A stretch of 61,358 nucleotides of DNA from Brachyspira innocens ATCC 29796 (GCF_000384655.1 NZ_ARQI01000114.1:1-61358); one strand, 5' to 3'. Positions 28,672 to 38,215 are shown, numbered from the stretch's first letter. The notes: a model not told the origin generated them from the letters alone. Numbers and translations: made by a program.

Positions 28672-29112
28672 ATGAATATATTAGTTATCAACGGTCCTAA
28701 TACAAATATGCTTGGTGCAGCACAAACCGAAATTTTTGGAAATACAACACTGGGCGATATTGAAAAAAAAATTAAAGAAGCAGCATTAGGCAGTGCTAAA
28801 GTATCATTCTTTCAGTCAAACCATGAAGGAGCTATAATAGACAGAATACACAGAGCTTATGATGAAAGTACAGACTACATCATCATAAATGCAGGAGCAT
28901 ATGCCAATATTTCTATAGCAATAAGAGATGCATTTCTTGCAACAAATATTCCATTTATAGAAGTGAGTATGAGAAATGTTTATGCGGCTGAAAGTTATAG
29001 GGCTAAAAGTTATTTATCTGATATAGCATTAGGTGTAATTACAGGTTTCGGAGATAATAGTTATATATTAGCTTTGGCTCATTTGCTCTCTATACAAAAA
29101 AGAAATGATTAA
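28672..29112 (+). CDS. AroQ-like (type II 3-dehydroquinate dehydratase fold) protein lacking catalytic residues
   Basis: The fold is clear: INGPNTNMLG, FFQSNHEGAIIDRIH, NAGAYANISIAIRDA and a C-terminal GVITGFG, at 146 residues, the usual length. But the residues that make type II dehydroquinases work are changed. Compared with typical AroQ, the catalytic Tyr is Phe22, the Arg of the LGRRE loop is Ala17, the second His is Asn79, the His of EVHxSN is Ser99, its Ser is Arg101, and the Arg after HA is Ala106. Asn73 and Arg110 remain. So dehydratase activity is unlikely; a binding or regulatory role is possible. In Gram-positives aroQ often precedes an M24 peptidase and efp, and here the peptidase follows 18 bp later. 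Confidence 0.85.
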   Translation: MNILVINGPNTNMLGAAQTEIFGNTTLGDIEKKIKEAALGSAKVSFFQSNHEGAIIDRIHRAYDESTDYIIINAGAYANISIAIRDAFLATNIPFIEVSMRNVYAAESYRAKSYLSDIALGVITGFGDNSYILALAHLLSIQKRND

Positions 29113-29130
29113 TATAAACGGAGTTTGAAA

Positions 29131-30246
29131 ATGTGTAAATTGACTTTAAATGAAAGCGGTGAAAACAAAAAATTTGATTATGATTCTAGGTTAAACAGAT
29201 TATTAAAACTGACAAAAGAAAATTTGCTCATAACCAAAAATGAAAATATATTTTATCTAACAGGATTTAAAGGCACTGCAGGCTGGCTTCTTATCAGCAG
29301 CGGAAAAAAATATTTATTTGTAGATTCAAGATACTCTGAACATGCTACAAAAGTTACACATAAAACTACTGTTATACTTGTAGCTACTACATATGCTGAT
29401 GCTTTGGCCGAGTTCTGCAAAGAAAACAACATAAAAGAAGTATATGCTGCTAAAAGCGGACTTTATCTTGCTGAATATGAAGCTATAGTTTCTGCAATGG
29501 TTAATAGTTCTATAAAAATAGGAATAAGCAAAATAGATGTTGATGTTATAAGACAGGTAAAGGAAAAAGCAGAAATTAAAATAATAAAAGATAATTTAAA
29601 TAGAGCTGAAAAAGCCATGACTAAAATGCTTGCATTTGTAAAAGAAGGTGTTACAGAGAATGAACTTGCAGCCGAACTTGAATATCAAATGCGTAAGGAA
29701 GGAGGAGATAAAACAGCATTTGATACTATTTTGCTTTTTGGAGATAGAACTTCTCTTCCTCATGGTGTGCCTTCGGATAGAAAATTGAAATTAGGCGATA
29801 ATATACTTATGGATTTTGGTTTGTCAAAAGACGGATACAAAAGCGATATCACTAGAACATTTTTCTTCGGCAAAGGAGAGCATTTTGAAGAGATGAGTAA
29901 AATATACAATATAGTAAGAACAGCTCATCTCAAAGCAATAGAAGCTGTACATTCTGGAGTATTAGGAAAAGAAGTAGATAATGCCGCAAGAGAAATTATA
30001 AAAAGTAATGGATACGGACAATATTTCGGACATGGACTTGGTCATAGTGTTGGTCTTGAAATACATGAATCTCCTAGACTTTCACCTCTAGTTGACCATA
30101 TACTTGACGGAGGATCTATTGTTACAATTGAGCCAGGTATATATGTACCTAATTTGGGCGGAGTTAGAATAGAGAATATGGTAATAGTAACTAAAGAAGG
30201 GGGTGTTTCTATGAATAATACTCCTACAGACCTTATAGTATTATAA
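29131..30246 (+). CDS. M24 family metallopeptidase (Xaa-Pro aminopeptidase type)
   Basis: Cytoplasmic dinuclear-metal peptidase with a creatinase-type N-terminal domain (about 1-130) and a pita-bread catalytic domain. Metal ligands are visible: Asp in MDFGLSKDG and Asp in SDITRTFFFG, His in FGHGLGHSVG, Glu in TIEPGIYVP and Glu in GGVRIENMV. Length 371 from the ATG at 29131, which has GGAG 8 nt upstream; a TTG at 29125 would add two residues. It removes N-terminal residues ahead of proline in known relatives. It is cotranscribed with the AroQ-like gene. Confidence 0.9.
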   Translation: MCKLTLNESGENKKFDYDSRLNRLLKLTKENLLITKNENIFYLTGFKGTAGWLLISSGKKYLFVDSRYSEHATKVTHKTTVILVATTYADALAEFCKENNIKEVYAAKSGLYLAEYEAIVSAMVNSSIKIGISKIDVDVIRQVKEKAEIKIIKDNLNRAEKAMTKMLAFVKEGVTENELAAELEYQMRKEGGDKTAFDTILLFGDRTSLPHGVPSDRKLKLGDNILMDFGLSKDGYKSDITRTFFFGKGEHFEEMSKIYNIVRTAHLKAIEAVHSGVLGKEVDNAAREIIKSNGYGQYFGHGLGHSVGLEIHESPRLSPLVDHILDGGSIVTIEPGIYVPNLGGVRIENMVIVTKEGGVSMNNTPTDLIVL

Positions 30247-30320
30247 TAAAATATTGACTTATTCTTTTTAAGATATATATTAAATAAAAATAGTTATAAT
30301 ATTTTAATTAGGAAAAATAT

Positions 30321-30926
30321 ATGGCAAGAAGAAAGAAAAAATCATCACCAATTATAATAATACTCATTATTATAATTGCATCTATCTACTACTATTATAA
30401 TAATATATATATTAAAAAAGATACAGAAAAAACTCAAAAACAAACTGTAACAAGATATAATAGAGATGATTGGGGAGATTGGATTGATGAAGATAATGAT
30501 GGACTTAATACCAGACATGAAGTACTTGCAAGAGAGTCGCTAATAAAACCAGTTATATCAAATAACAGAGTAATATCAGGAAAATGGTACGATAAGTTTA
30601 CAGGCAAATATTTTACCAATGCAAGAGATTTGGATATAGATCATTTAGTGCCTTTAAAAAATGCTTATGAAAGCGGTGCAAGTAATTGGAGTAAAGAAAA
30701 GAAGAACGAATATTATAATTATATGAAAAATGAAAATCATTTAATAGCAGTATCAAAAGGAGCAAATCGTTCTAAAGGCGATAAATCTCCAGTTGAATGG
30801 CTGCCTCCTAATGAAGAATATCAATGCGAATATGTACGTGAATGGTATAAAATAAAAACTGATTGGGGGCTTACTATAGAAGAAGGTTTTGATGAAGTTT
30901 CAAACCGAGTATGCAGAGGAAAATGA
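30321..30926 (+). CDS. Membrane-anchored/secreted HNH nuclease
   Basis: 201 residues. A basic start (MARRKKKSS) and a hydrophobic anchor (PIIIILIIIIASIYYYY) place the rest outside the cytoplasm. The nuclease part is the secreted HNH family: DLDIDHLVPLKNAYESGA with the catalytic HLVPL, then HLIAVSKGANRSKGDKSP and EWLPPNEEYQCEYV. Two cysteines near the end may form a disulfide. A possible role is nucleic-acid scavenging or defence. TAGGAAAAAT is its ribosome site, and a weak TTGACT promoter-like box sits at 30254 in the spacer. Confidence 0.85.
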   Translation: MARRKKKSSPIIIILIIIIASIYYYYNNIYIKKDTEKTQKQTVTRYNRDDWGDWIDEDNDGLNTRHEVLARESLIKPVISNNRVISGKWYDKFTGKYFTNARDLDIDHLVPLKNAYESGASNWSKEKKNEYYNYMKNENHLIAVSKGANRSKGDKSPVEWLPPNEEYQCEYVREWYKIKTDWGLTIEEGFDEVSNRVCRGK

Positions 30927-30929
30927 TTA

Positions 30930-31259
30930 TTATTTATTTTTATTAGCCATATAAGCAAAGCTGTCAAAATATTTCATAATGCTTTCATCTGTATGAAATT
31001 CATTACTCCCAAGAAGATAATCACATATAACCTCTCTAAGTCTTGTAAACTCTTTAATACTATGCTTTTTATATTGTGCTTCTATAGTTAAATCAATTAA
31101 TTCTAATGCTCTGTAAGCTGCATTTTTAGAATACTCTATATTATTTTTCTTTTTAAAACGTATTGCTCTGTATACTTCGCTTCCAATATTGCCCATCTGC
31201 TGTGCTAAAGTGAACGTTTTCCATCTGCCGTTAGCTAAATCTTTATGTACATATCCCAT
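30930..31259 (-). CDS. Small helical protein of unknown function
   Basis: 109 residues, all-helical and charged, with the segment NGRWKTFTLAQQMGNIGSEV at the N-terminus, which looks conserved and not random. No signal peptide or membrane segment. It ends 4 bp from the HNH gene stop (convergent) and lies 9 bp downstream of the DUF5674 gene, so it is the last gene of a leftward run with mltG. No family recognised. Confidence 0.68.
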   Translation of the reverse strand: MGYVHKDLANGRWKTFTLAQQMGNIGSEVYRAIRFKKKNNIEYSKNAAYRALELIDLTIEAQYKKHSIKEFTRLREVICDYLLGSNEFHTDESIMKYFDSFAYMANKNK

Positions 31260-31268
31260 AACATCACC

Positions 31269-31610
31269 CTATCTTTTTACAATGTTATTAACAATATTTA
31301 TTATATCATTTCTAATATTCTCATCTTCAACATATCTTGTTCTATTATTATCTATAGGGCGTATATTTATAAGAGAATCAAATTCTATAAAATCTTCATC
31401 CTCTAATTCTGGATATATATTAATTCCCCATAAATCCCTTTGAGAAGATCCATTTTCTATTAATAAAGCCTCTAAATCACTATGAAGCTCAGCGTCTAAT
31501 GCCAAATATTTTTTTTCTATATCAACAACACCTTTAACCATTTCTGGAAAAAAATTCCCCAGCATACTTTTTATCTCTTCTAAATCAATACTATCTTTTA
31601 TTATAATCAT
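31269..31610 (-). CDS. DUF5674 family protein
   Basis: 113 residues from the ATG at 31610 (MIIIKDSIDLEEIK), with an AAGAGA ribosome site overlapping the mltG stop. The open frame extends further upstream to 31703, but that part overlaps mltG and is composition-free hydrophobic filler. The hallmark block DAELHSDLEALLIENGSSQ and DFIEFDSLINIRP identify the family as I remember it. Function unknown. The gene is coupled to mltG. Confidence 0.8.
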   Translation of the reverse strand: MIIIKDSIDLEEIKSMLGNFFPEMVKGVVDIEKKYLALDAELHSDLEALLIENGSSQRDLWGINIYPELEDEDFIEFDSLINIRPIDNNRTRYVEDENIRNDIINIVNNIVKR

Positions 31611-31614
31611 AAAC

Positions 31615-32622
31615 TTATCTCTTAAAAATATATCTGTTAATATTTTCAACATGCTCTTCATAAGTAACAGAAAAAGCATGTTTACCAGTGCCATCAGCAA
31701 CAAAGAAAATATAATCAGTATCGGCAGGATTTAAAGCAGCCTCTATAGCCTTAGCACCAGCAGAACATATAGGTCCAGGAGGAAGTCCAGTATTTTTATA
31801 TGTGTTATAAGGATGTTCCATACGAAGGTCAGCATATTTAAGATTTGGTTTTTCTATATAATCACCTTTTACTAATGTCATAGCATATATCGTAGTAGGA
31901 TCTGCTTCAAGTCTTTTATCAATATTTAATCTGTTATAGTATACTGAAGATATAAGTTTAGGATCATCTAAAGGCCCCATTTCCTTTTCTACTATAGAAG
32001 CCATAGTAAGTACTTCATGAACACTGCGTCCTATTTTTTTAGCTCTATCTTCTAAATCTGGAAACTGTTTAAATAAAGAATCTATCATATATGTAACCAA
32101 TACTTTTGTAGGATTGCCTTTAACTATATAGTATGTGGAAGGAAATATATATCCCTCAACACTGTCGGAAGGAATATTGTATTTTTGTAGTATTTCTTTG
32201 TCATGGCATACTTCTAAAAATTCTTTTTTGGTGGTAAAGCCTTGAGCCTCAAGATAAGCACCTATCTCATAAATATTTTTTCCCTCAGCAATAGTAAGTC
32301 TTACCATAGCCTGCTTACCGCTGTTAAGATGCTTCATAATATCTATCATACTCATACTTCTATCTACCTGATAATATCCGCTTAAAAGTTTTCTGTCGTA
32401 TTTTAGATATTTAGCAAAAGCAACAAATATTTTTGAATTTCTTATAAGTCCCTGAAGCTCTAATTTTTTAGCTATTGTAGAAGCACCTTCTCCCTGCTTT
32501 ATTTCAAAATATACTTTATCACTATCACCGCCTACTGGACTAATCATGTATTGTATAAATGCCGCAGAAGAAGCCGATACTACGGCAGCTAATATTATTA
32601 ATATAATAAGCAATTTTTTCAT
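31615..32622 (-). CDS. mltG: Endolytic murein transglycosylase
   Basis: Inner-membrane enzyme that cleaves newly made glycan strands and sets their length. 335 residues: a single N-terminal anchor (LLIILIILAAVVSASSAAFI), a LysM-like segment (about 40-100), then the YceG domain with VLTMASIVEKEMGP, whose Glu is the catalytic residue in the family, and SVYYNRL and DPTTIYA downstream. GLPPGPICSAG and DYIFFVADGTGKH near the end are typical. A weak SD precedes the start. Confidence 0.94.
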   Translation of the reverse strand: MKKLLIILIILAAVVSASSAAFIQYMISPVGGDSDKVYFEIKQGEGASTIAKKLELQGLIRNSKIFVAFAKYLKYDRKLLSGYYQVDRSMSMIDIMKHLNSGKQAMVRLTIAEGKNIYEIGAYLEAQGFTTKKEFLEVCHDKEILQKYNIPSDSVEGYIFPSTYYIVKGNPTKVLVTYMIDSLFKQFPDLEDRAKKIGRSVHEVLTMASIVEKEMGPLDDPKLISSVYYNRLNIDKRLEADPTTIYAMTLVKGDYIEKPNLKYADLRMEHPYNTYKNTGLPPGPICSAGAKAIEAALNPADTDYIFFVADGTGKHAFSVTYEEHVENINRYIFKR

Positions 32623-32695
32623 AATTATTCTCTATATAAATTATTATTTTTAGATTAAAACAGATGATTAATCTTTATGTAATAAGTTTTTAATA

Positions 32696-33943
32696 TCATT
32701 TAATATTGGAATGTATATCATTTAACGATACTTCTTTCTCTTCGCCAGTGTCCATATTTTTTAATTTACACATTTCTCTTTTTAACTCATCTTCTCCAAG
32801 AACTAAAGCATATTTGGCATTTCTTTTATTTGCAGATTTAAACTGACTTTTTACAGACTTGCATGCAAAATCATAATCACAGCTTATATTATTAGCTCTT
32901 AATGTCTGCATAATTTTCAAAACATTATTTTCAGTCTCTTTAAAAGCAACAATAAAAACATCAAGTCTGTCTGTAATAATATTATCCTTACTTTCAAGCA
33001 CAAGCAAAAGCCTCTCAATACCCATAGCACTTCCTACAGCAGGAACATCTTTACCATTATTGAAAAGACCAATCAAATTATCATATCTTCCGCCGCCAAG
33101 TATAGCACTTTGAGCTCCTAATGCATTAGTCTGCACTTCAAAAGCAGTTTTTGTATAATAATCAAGCCCGCGTACAAGCATATGATCAACTGTAAAGTTC
33201 TGACCTATTCTTGTAAGCTCATCACATAATTTATCAAAATGCTCTTTACACTCATCGCATACATAATCATAAAATTTTGGTATGTCTTTTATAGTTTCTT
33301 TGCATTTCTCATTTTTGCAGTCTAATATTCTTAAAATATTTCCCTCATATCTTTTTTGACAAGTTTCGCAAAGATCATCTTTTCTGCTTCCTATAGCTTC
33401 TTTAAGAGCATTATTATAAGCTCCTTTACATTTAGAACAGCCTACTGTATTTATTAAAAGATTTACATTATCAATTCCAAATTCTTTTAATACATTTATG
33501 TTAAGAAGAATTATTTCAGCATCTATTAAAGGAGAAGTTCCTCCTATACATTCTACACCGAATTGATTGAACTCTCTGTATCTTCCTTTCTGAGGACGTT
33601 CAGCTCTGTACATAGTGCCTAAATAGAATAATTTATTTATAGCAAACTCATTTTGCATAGAGTTTTCTACATATGCTCTTGCCACAGATGCTGTGCCTTC
33701 AGGTCTTAAAGTAAGAGAACGTCCTCCCCTATCTTCAAAAGTAAACATCTCCTTTCCTACAATATCAGTACCTTCTCCTATTCCTCTTGTAAAAAGGTCT
33801 GTATATTCAAATAAAGGAGTTCTTATTCTGCCGTATCCATAAAGTTTTACTATCTCTTTTATCTTATTTTCTATAAACTCCAATCTTTTGGAAGAATCAT
33901 AGAAAAAGTCATTAGTTCCTCTTGGTTTTTTTATATCTAACAT
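32696..33943 (-). CDS. hisS: Histidyl-tRNA synthetase
   Basis: Class II synthetase charging tRNA-His. 415 residues: KPRGTNDF at the N-terminus, motif 2 (RYREFNQFG), LRPEGTASVARAYVEN, the histidine A loop LVRGLDYYTKTAFEV, and a C-terminal anticodon domain. A Cys-rich insert (CSKCKGAYN, LCETCQKRYEGN, CKNEKCKE, CDECKEHF) occurs at about 165-240, as in clostridial-type HisS, and could bind zinc. It is 30 bp downstream of the preceding protein gene and probably shares its message. Confidence 0.96.
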   Translation of the reverse strand: MLDIKKPRGTNDFFYDSSKRLEFIENKIKEIVKLYGYGRIRTPLFEYTDLFTRGIGEGTDIVGKEMFTFEDRGGRSLTLRPEGTASVARAYVENSMQNEFAINKLFYLGTMYRAERPQKGRYREFNQFGVECIGGTSPLIDAEIILLNINVLKEFGIDNVNLLINTVGCSKCKGAYNNALKEAIGSRKDDLCETCQKRYEGNILRILDCKNEKCKETIKDIPKFYDYVCDECKEHFDKLCDELTRIGQNFTVDHMLVRGLDYYTKTAFEVQTNALGAQSAILGGGRYDNLIGLFNNGKDVPAVGSAMGIERLLLVLESKDNIITDRLDVFIVAFKETENNVLKIMQTLRANNISCDYDFACKSVKSQFKSANKRNAKYALVLGEDELKREMCKLKNMDTGEEKEVSLNDIHSNIK

Positions 33944-33972
33944 CTCAACTTATCCTAGTATTAATTTATTGT

Positions 33973-35979
33973 TTAATTTAAAATCTCTTGTGTTTTACTG
34001 CTTCCAGCTTTGGAAATATTTTTTGGAGGTTCATATAAAGGTTTTGAACTTTTTACTGCTCTTATACCTGTTATTTTATTTTCATAAGAAGGCATAACTG
34101 ATAAATCTTTAAACATAGTAGAAGAATAATCAAGTATTTGAGTATCTTTAGGTTTTGAAGCAAGTATATTTATAAAATTATTTCTCTGAGTCTCATCAGC
34201 AACACCTATTCTAGCTCTCCAATAAAGAACTGTAGGGTAATATCTATGATCTTCAGTAAGAGAAGAACCTACTTCAGCAAACATTTTATCAGCTTCATAT
34301 AAATCATTATAGGCAAATAAATTAACAGCACCCAAATAAAGTCTTGTTCTCATCAAAAGATTAGAATTATCTTTTTTATTGTACGCAAATGTTAAATCGG
34401 ATTTTGCCTGAGCTGCAAACTCGGAAGATCTTCTGCCCTCATTTAAAAATCTTGAGTAATAAGCAACGCCTCTATAGTAAGTGTATTCTTCTACAGATAT
34501 TCCCATATATTCATTATAAGGGTTGGTGTTAAACCAATCTGTTGCAACTTTTGCAGGTCTTGATAATACTTCTCTTATTATATTTCTAGTATTTTCTGCA
34601 TTGCCGTCATATTTATTAACAGGTGTATTTTCTTTTCCTACAGTTAAAGAAACATCTTCTGTATTTTCTTCTTCCAATGTTTCGCTAACTTCATTACTAT
34701 TTGTTAAAGTTTCTTCAGCATCCTCTTTATTTTCTTCTGAAATATTAGTATTTTCATTAGTATAATGATCTTCTATTATTATAGAAAATAAATTATATTT
34801 GTCTTTTTCTACTTTTACACTATTAGTATATAATTTATCTCCAAAAGATATATAAGCATCGTATGTACCTTCTGAAACTTCTATAATAAAATTAGTAGAA
34901 ATATCTGTATTAAATGAATAGTCTTCTATATCAACACCTATATTCCCATTATTAGGATTTTTATCTATTAAAATAGTTAATGGATATAATATTTTTTCTG
35001 CATCTTCACTAGGTATAACCTCTGGATCTTCTATTACTATTTCATCAAGTATTTCTTCTTCTATAGCTGGTATTCTTCTATTTGAAGCATTTTCAGGTGT
35101 TTTTTCTTTTTTAGCTATATCCTGAAGTTCATCTAACTCTTTCTTTTCTTCAGGTGCTACCCTATTTTCTACTAAATCTTCTTCATTTTTTTCTTCTATT
35201 TCTTTTTCTATATCTTCAATTTCCTTAGTAGGAGCATATCTTTCAAAAACAGCAAACTTCTCTGATGTAAATGTAGATAATCCTTCTTCTTCTGGAAGTA
35301 TAGGAATAGAGTTTTTAATAAGAGTATACACATCCATATTTGAAGTAGTCCACTCATAAACTCTTTGCGTCATATTTTCAGGAGATTTTAAATTCTTCAT
35401 CATTTCTGTAATACTTTTATTATCGCCTGTAAAATAATCGTATATTGTGTTTTCTGGATTTCTTGAGAGTATATCTAATGTTTCATAATAGCTGCTGTAT
35501 ACCATAGGAGTTATATAGCTTAAATACATACTCCAATATATAGCTGTAGCATAATTAGGATTTGAAGTTTTACAGTTATCAGCATAATATTTGAATATTC
35601 TTGCTGGAAGTTCTTTATCTCCCGGTAAAATAGTAAGTATGCCTCCTATATACAAAAATGCTCTGTCATTATAAGAGTATACTGGATCATTAGGAAGTTC
35701 TAAAGCCTGTCTGAAATCACTTGCTGCCCTATTAACTTCTGTTCTAGCTGCCTTAAACTTTACAAATGATAAATATCTGCTTACTCCTCTATAAAAATCA
35801 AAAACATATCTATTAACTCCATATTCATAAGAATAACCATTTTTCTTAAACCATTCTATAGATCTTTTAGGAGCTTTATCCTGCAAATCCTCTATATATT
35901 CTGGAAATGTTATATTATTTTGGGCGAATAAAGGCAAAGAAAAAAGTAATGCCAATGCAGTATAAATGATTTTTTTCAT
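33973..35979 (-). CDS. Secreted duplicated-domain (TPR-like) periplasmic protein
   Basis: 668 residues from the ATG at 35979, with GGAG just upstream (a TTG at 35991 is unlikely). Signal peptide MKKIIYTALALLFSLPLFAQ. The N-terminal half (about 30-210) and the C-terminal part (about 470-620) are similar helical domains: each has a WF start, VFDFYRGVSRYLSF versus EYTYYRGVAYYSRF, then LYIGG versus LYLGAVN and TAIYWSMYL versus TVLYWRARI. Between them lies a Glu-rich stretch (about 255-330) and a strand-rich domain of PEGA type. The role is unknown; the site is the periplasm. Confidence 0.78.
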   Translation of the reverse strand: MKKIIYTALALLFSLPLFAQNNITFPEYIEDLQDKAPKRSIEWFKKNGYSYEYGVNRYVFDFYRGVSRYLSFVKFKAARTEVNRAASDFRQALELPNDPVYSYNDRAFLYIGGILTILPGDKELPARIFKYYADNCKTSNPNYATAIYWSMYLSYITPMVYSSYYETLDILSRNPENTIYDYFTGDNKSITEMMKNLKSPENMTQRVYEWTTSNMDVYTLIKNSIPILPEEEGLSTFTSEKFAVFERYAPTKEIEDIEKEIEEKNEEDLVENRVAPEEKKELDELQDIAKKEKTPENASNRRIPAIEEEILDEIVIEDPEVIPSEDAEKILYPLTILIDKNPNNGNIGVDIEDYSFNTDISTNFIIEVSEGTYDAYISFGDKLYTNSVKVEKDKYNLFSIIIEDHYTNENTNISEENKEDAEETLTNSNEVSETLEEENTEDVSLTVGKENTPVNKYDGNAENTRNIIREVLSRPAKVATDWFNTNPYNEYMGISVEEYTYYRGVAYYSRFLNEGRRSSEFAAQAKSDLTFAYNKKDNSNLLMRTRLYLGAVNLFAYNDLYEADKMFAEVGSSLTEDHRYYPTVLYWRARIGVADETQRNNFINILASKPKDTQILDYSSTMFKDLSVMPSYENKITGIRAVKSSKPLYEPPKNISKAGSSKTQEILN

Positions 35980-36102
35980 TGTTATCTCCAAATATTTTTA
36001 TACTATTCGTTAAAATATCGACATCTGTTAAAAAACTTAATCATATTTTACTATAAAAAAATATAATATCAAGTATAATGCACTTTGATTTTTGACTATA
36101 TA

Positions 36103-37920
36103 TTAAATTACCACCCTATCATTACCCTGACGCTTTAGAAGTTTTTCTCTTTCCAAAGCATTTAAAAGCGGTATTACATATTTTCTTGAAAGACCTGTTT
36201 TTTCTTTGACAAAGGCTATTGTTATAATATCTTTAGGTTTAGAATTTTTCATTATTAAATTTTTTACTCTATTGTATACATCTATATGATAATATATACC
36301 CTCTTCAAGATACATAGCCTGCTTAGAAGCAGATAATACTTTTATATCTTTCATTCCATTAGGAAATGTCTTTATGGCTTTCTCATCTAATCCGTTTAAA
36401 TCTTCTTTTTTTAGTTTATCTAATAATAATTTCTGAGAATTAGTTAAATCAATACTTTGGCTATATTTCTTGTATATATTATTAAAAGGCATTATGATTT
36501 TATTTTGAACTAAATAATCTATAAAAGGTTTTGTAAAGGCATTATCTATATTGAGATGATTTCTTATATCTTCAAAAGAAAACCCATCTTTTTTAGAATC
36601 TATTAATTTTTTTGACTCTTCAAGAAGATTATTTAAATAATCCTTTTTCACAAAATAATTAGATATACTTACTGCATAGTCTGGAAGTTTTCCTACAGCA
36701 ATAGAATATCCATTTACCGACATAACCAAATCAGTATATCTATCTCTTTTTACTTTACCCAAAAAGTCATGGGCATTATCCATTATACCTTTTCTAATCT
36801 GAGGTGTTGTTTTGCTGCCCCAAAATACATCTCCAGTACCTATTATATTGCTTCCGCCATGACTTATTAATATGCCTCTTTCTTTCCAAAATACTGATAT
36901 AGGCTCATCAAATTTTAATCTTATAAACCTATCATCTATTTCCCTAATATCAACATCAGTTTTTATCTTTTTATCCGCATCATTATAAACAGCCCTCTTA
37001 TACATAGGTATTATCTGAGCTACCGCACATTCAGTACCTATAGCAAACTCTGCATTTTTTATCTTTTTTAAATATTCTACATCGCTGTTATGAACTAATT
37101 CCAGTATTATCTCATCTGTTAAAAATACTGTTTCGTCTTTATCGCATAAAAGATGCCCTCTTCTAATCTCTTCTTTTTTTATGTTTTTTAAATTTATAGC
37201 TATACGGGATGTTGCATATACTATTTCTCTGTCCTCATGATAGGACTGAATATTTCTTATAGCAACTTCTTTTTTTGTAGGATAATGTATTAGAGTATCA
37301 TCTCTTTTTATACTGCCTCCTTTAATACTGCCAGTAATAGTGAGACCAGCACCTTTTATAGAAAAAACTCTATCAACATAAATATGCGTTTTTATATCTT
37401 CTTCATATTTTTCATTAATTAATATATCTGTAACTCTTTCTTTTAATAAATCTATATTAGTGCCGTTTAAGGCAGAAACTTTTACTATCTCTATATCCTT
37501 ATTAAATATTCTGTATAAATTCTTTCTAATATCTTCTTCACTTTCTTTTAATTTCTCTTCATTAACTAGATCAATTTTATTCATTACACATATAATATTT
37601 CTTATACCAAGAGACAATGCTACTTTAGCATGTTCTTCTGTCATATTCATCCAGCCTTCACTGGCACAAACAACAAGCATAACCAAATCCAAGCTCCACA
37701 TACCAGCAACCATGTTTCTTATGAATCTTTCATGACCTGGTACATCTATTACACCAATAGTAATATCATCATTAGGCTTGAAAAAACCAAATCCCAAATC
37801 AATAGTCATCTCTCTTTTTTTCTCTTCAGGCAAACGCATCATAGCGATACCTGTTAATGCTTTGATTAATTCCGATTTACCATGGTCAACATGCCCTGCT
37901 GTACCTATAATTCTGTTCAT
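36103..37920 (-). CDS. selB: Selenocysteine-specific elongation factor SelB
   Basis: GTPase that brings Sec-tRNA to UGA codons with a SECIS hairpin. 605 residues: GTAGHVDHGKSELIKALTG (P-loop), DVPGHERFIRNMVAG (G3 region), NKIDL (G4), then EF-Tu-like domains 2 and 3. The C-terminal winged-helix repeats that bind the SECIS occupy about 400-605. AGGAG lies before the ATG. It follows selA in the same direction after 330 bp, and tRNA-Sec lies beyond selA. The motif quotes are trimmed. Confidence 0.95.
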   Translation of the reverse strand: MNRIIGTAGHVDHGKSELIKALTGIAMMRLPEEKKREMTIDLGFGFFKPNDDITIGVIDVPGHERFIRNMVAGMWSLDLVMLVVCASEGWMNMTEEHAKVALSLGIRNIICVMNKIDLVNEEKLKESEEDIRKNLYRIFNKDIEIVKVSALNGTNIDLLKERVTDILINEKYEEDIKTHIYVDRVFSIKGAGLTITGSIKGGSIKRDDTLIHYPTKKEVAIRNIQSYHEDREIVYATSRIAINLKNIKKEEIRRGHLLCDKDETVFLTDEIILELVHNSDVEYLKKIKNAEFAIGTECAVAQIIPMYKRAVYNDADKKIKTDVDIREIDDRFIRLKFDEPISVFWKERGILISHGGSNIIGTGDVFWGSKTTPQIRKGIMDNAHDFLGKVKRDRYTDLVMSVNGYSIAVGKLPDYAVSISNYFVKKDYLNNLLEESKKLIDSKKDGFSFEDIRNHLNIDNAFTKPFIDYLVQNKIIMPFNNIYKKYSQSIDLTNSQKLLLDKLKKEDLNGLDEKAIKTFPNGMKDIKVLSASKQAMYLEEGIYYHIDVYNRVKNLIMKNSKPKDIITIAFVKEKTGLSRKYVIPLLNALEREKLLKRQGNDRVVI

Positions 37921-37929
37921 ACTATGAAA

Positions 37930-38215
37930 CTCCTATTATTGCTATGTTCGCCTACGCCTATAAATAGCAAATAAATAAATTTATTTTCTGGCTTCGGCTC
38001 ACTTGTTCATTGCTATGTCACCCGTAAGGGTGCCTACTTGGTCGCCTCGCATTAAAAAAGTGAATAAATAAATTTATTCACACATCTGTGCCATTGGTAT
38101 GGCTGGCTCGGCTAATTTTTTATTGCTTCTAATAAAAATTGTTAGCTATTTGCTGTATGATAAATAAATTTACTAGACGCTCACAATATTTAGCATTATA
38201 ATAATTGCTAGTGAT
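37930..38215. repeat. GC-rich palindromic repeat element between selA and selB
   Basis: A gene-free 330-bp gap in an otherwise compact cassette. It holds a perfect palindrome GTGAATAAAT-AA-ATTTATTCAC (38060-38081), a second palindrome AAATAAAT-AA-ATTTATTT near 37968-37985, a partial third near 38161, and a 5-bp hairpin CACCC/GGGTG at 38019-38032. GC-rich words (cttcggctc, gtcgcctcgc, ctggctcggct) stand out from the AT-rich spacers. I see no coding potential. It may be an intergenic repeat of the host. Confidence 0.6.

Noticed and set aside
31611-31703. Upstream extension of the DUF5674 gene
   Set aside because: It overlaps mltG, has a good ribosome site only for the later ATG at 31610, and adds hydrophobic filler without conservation.
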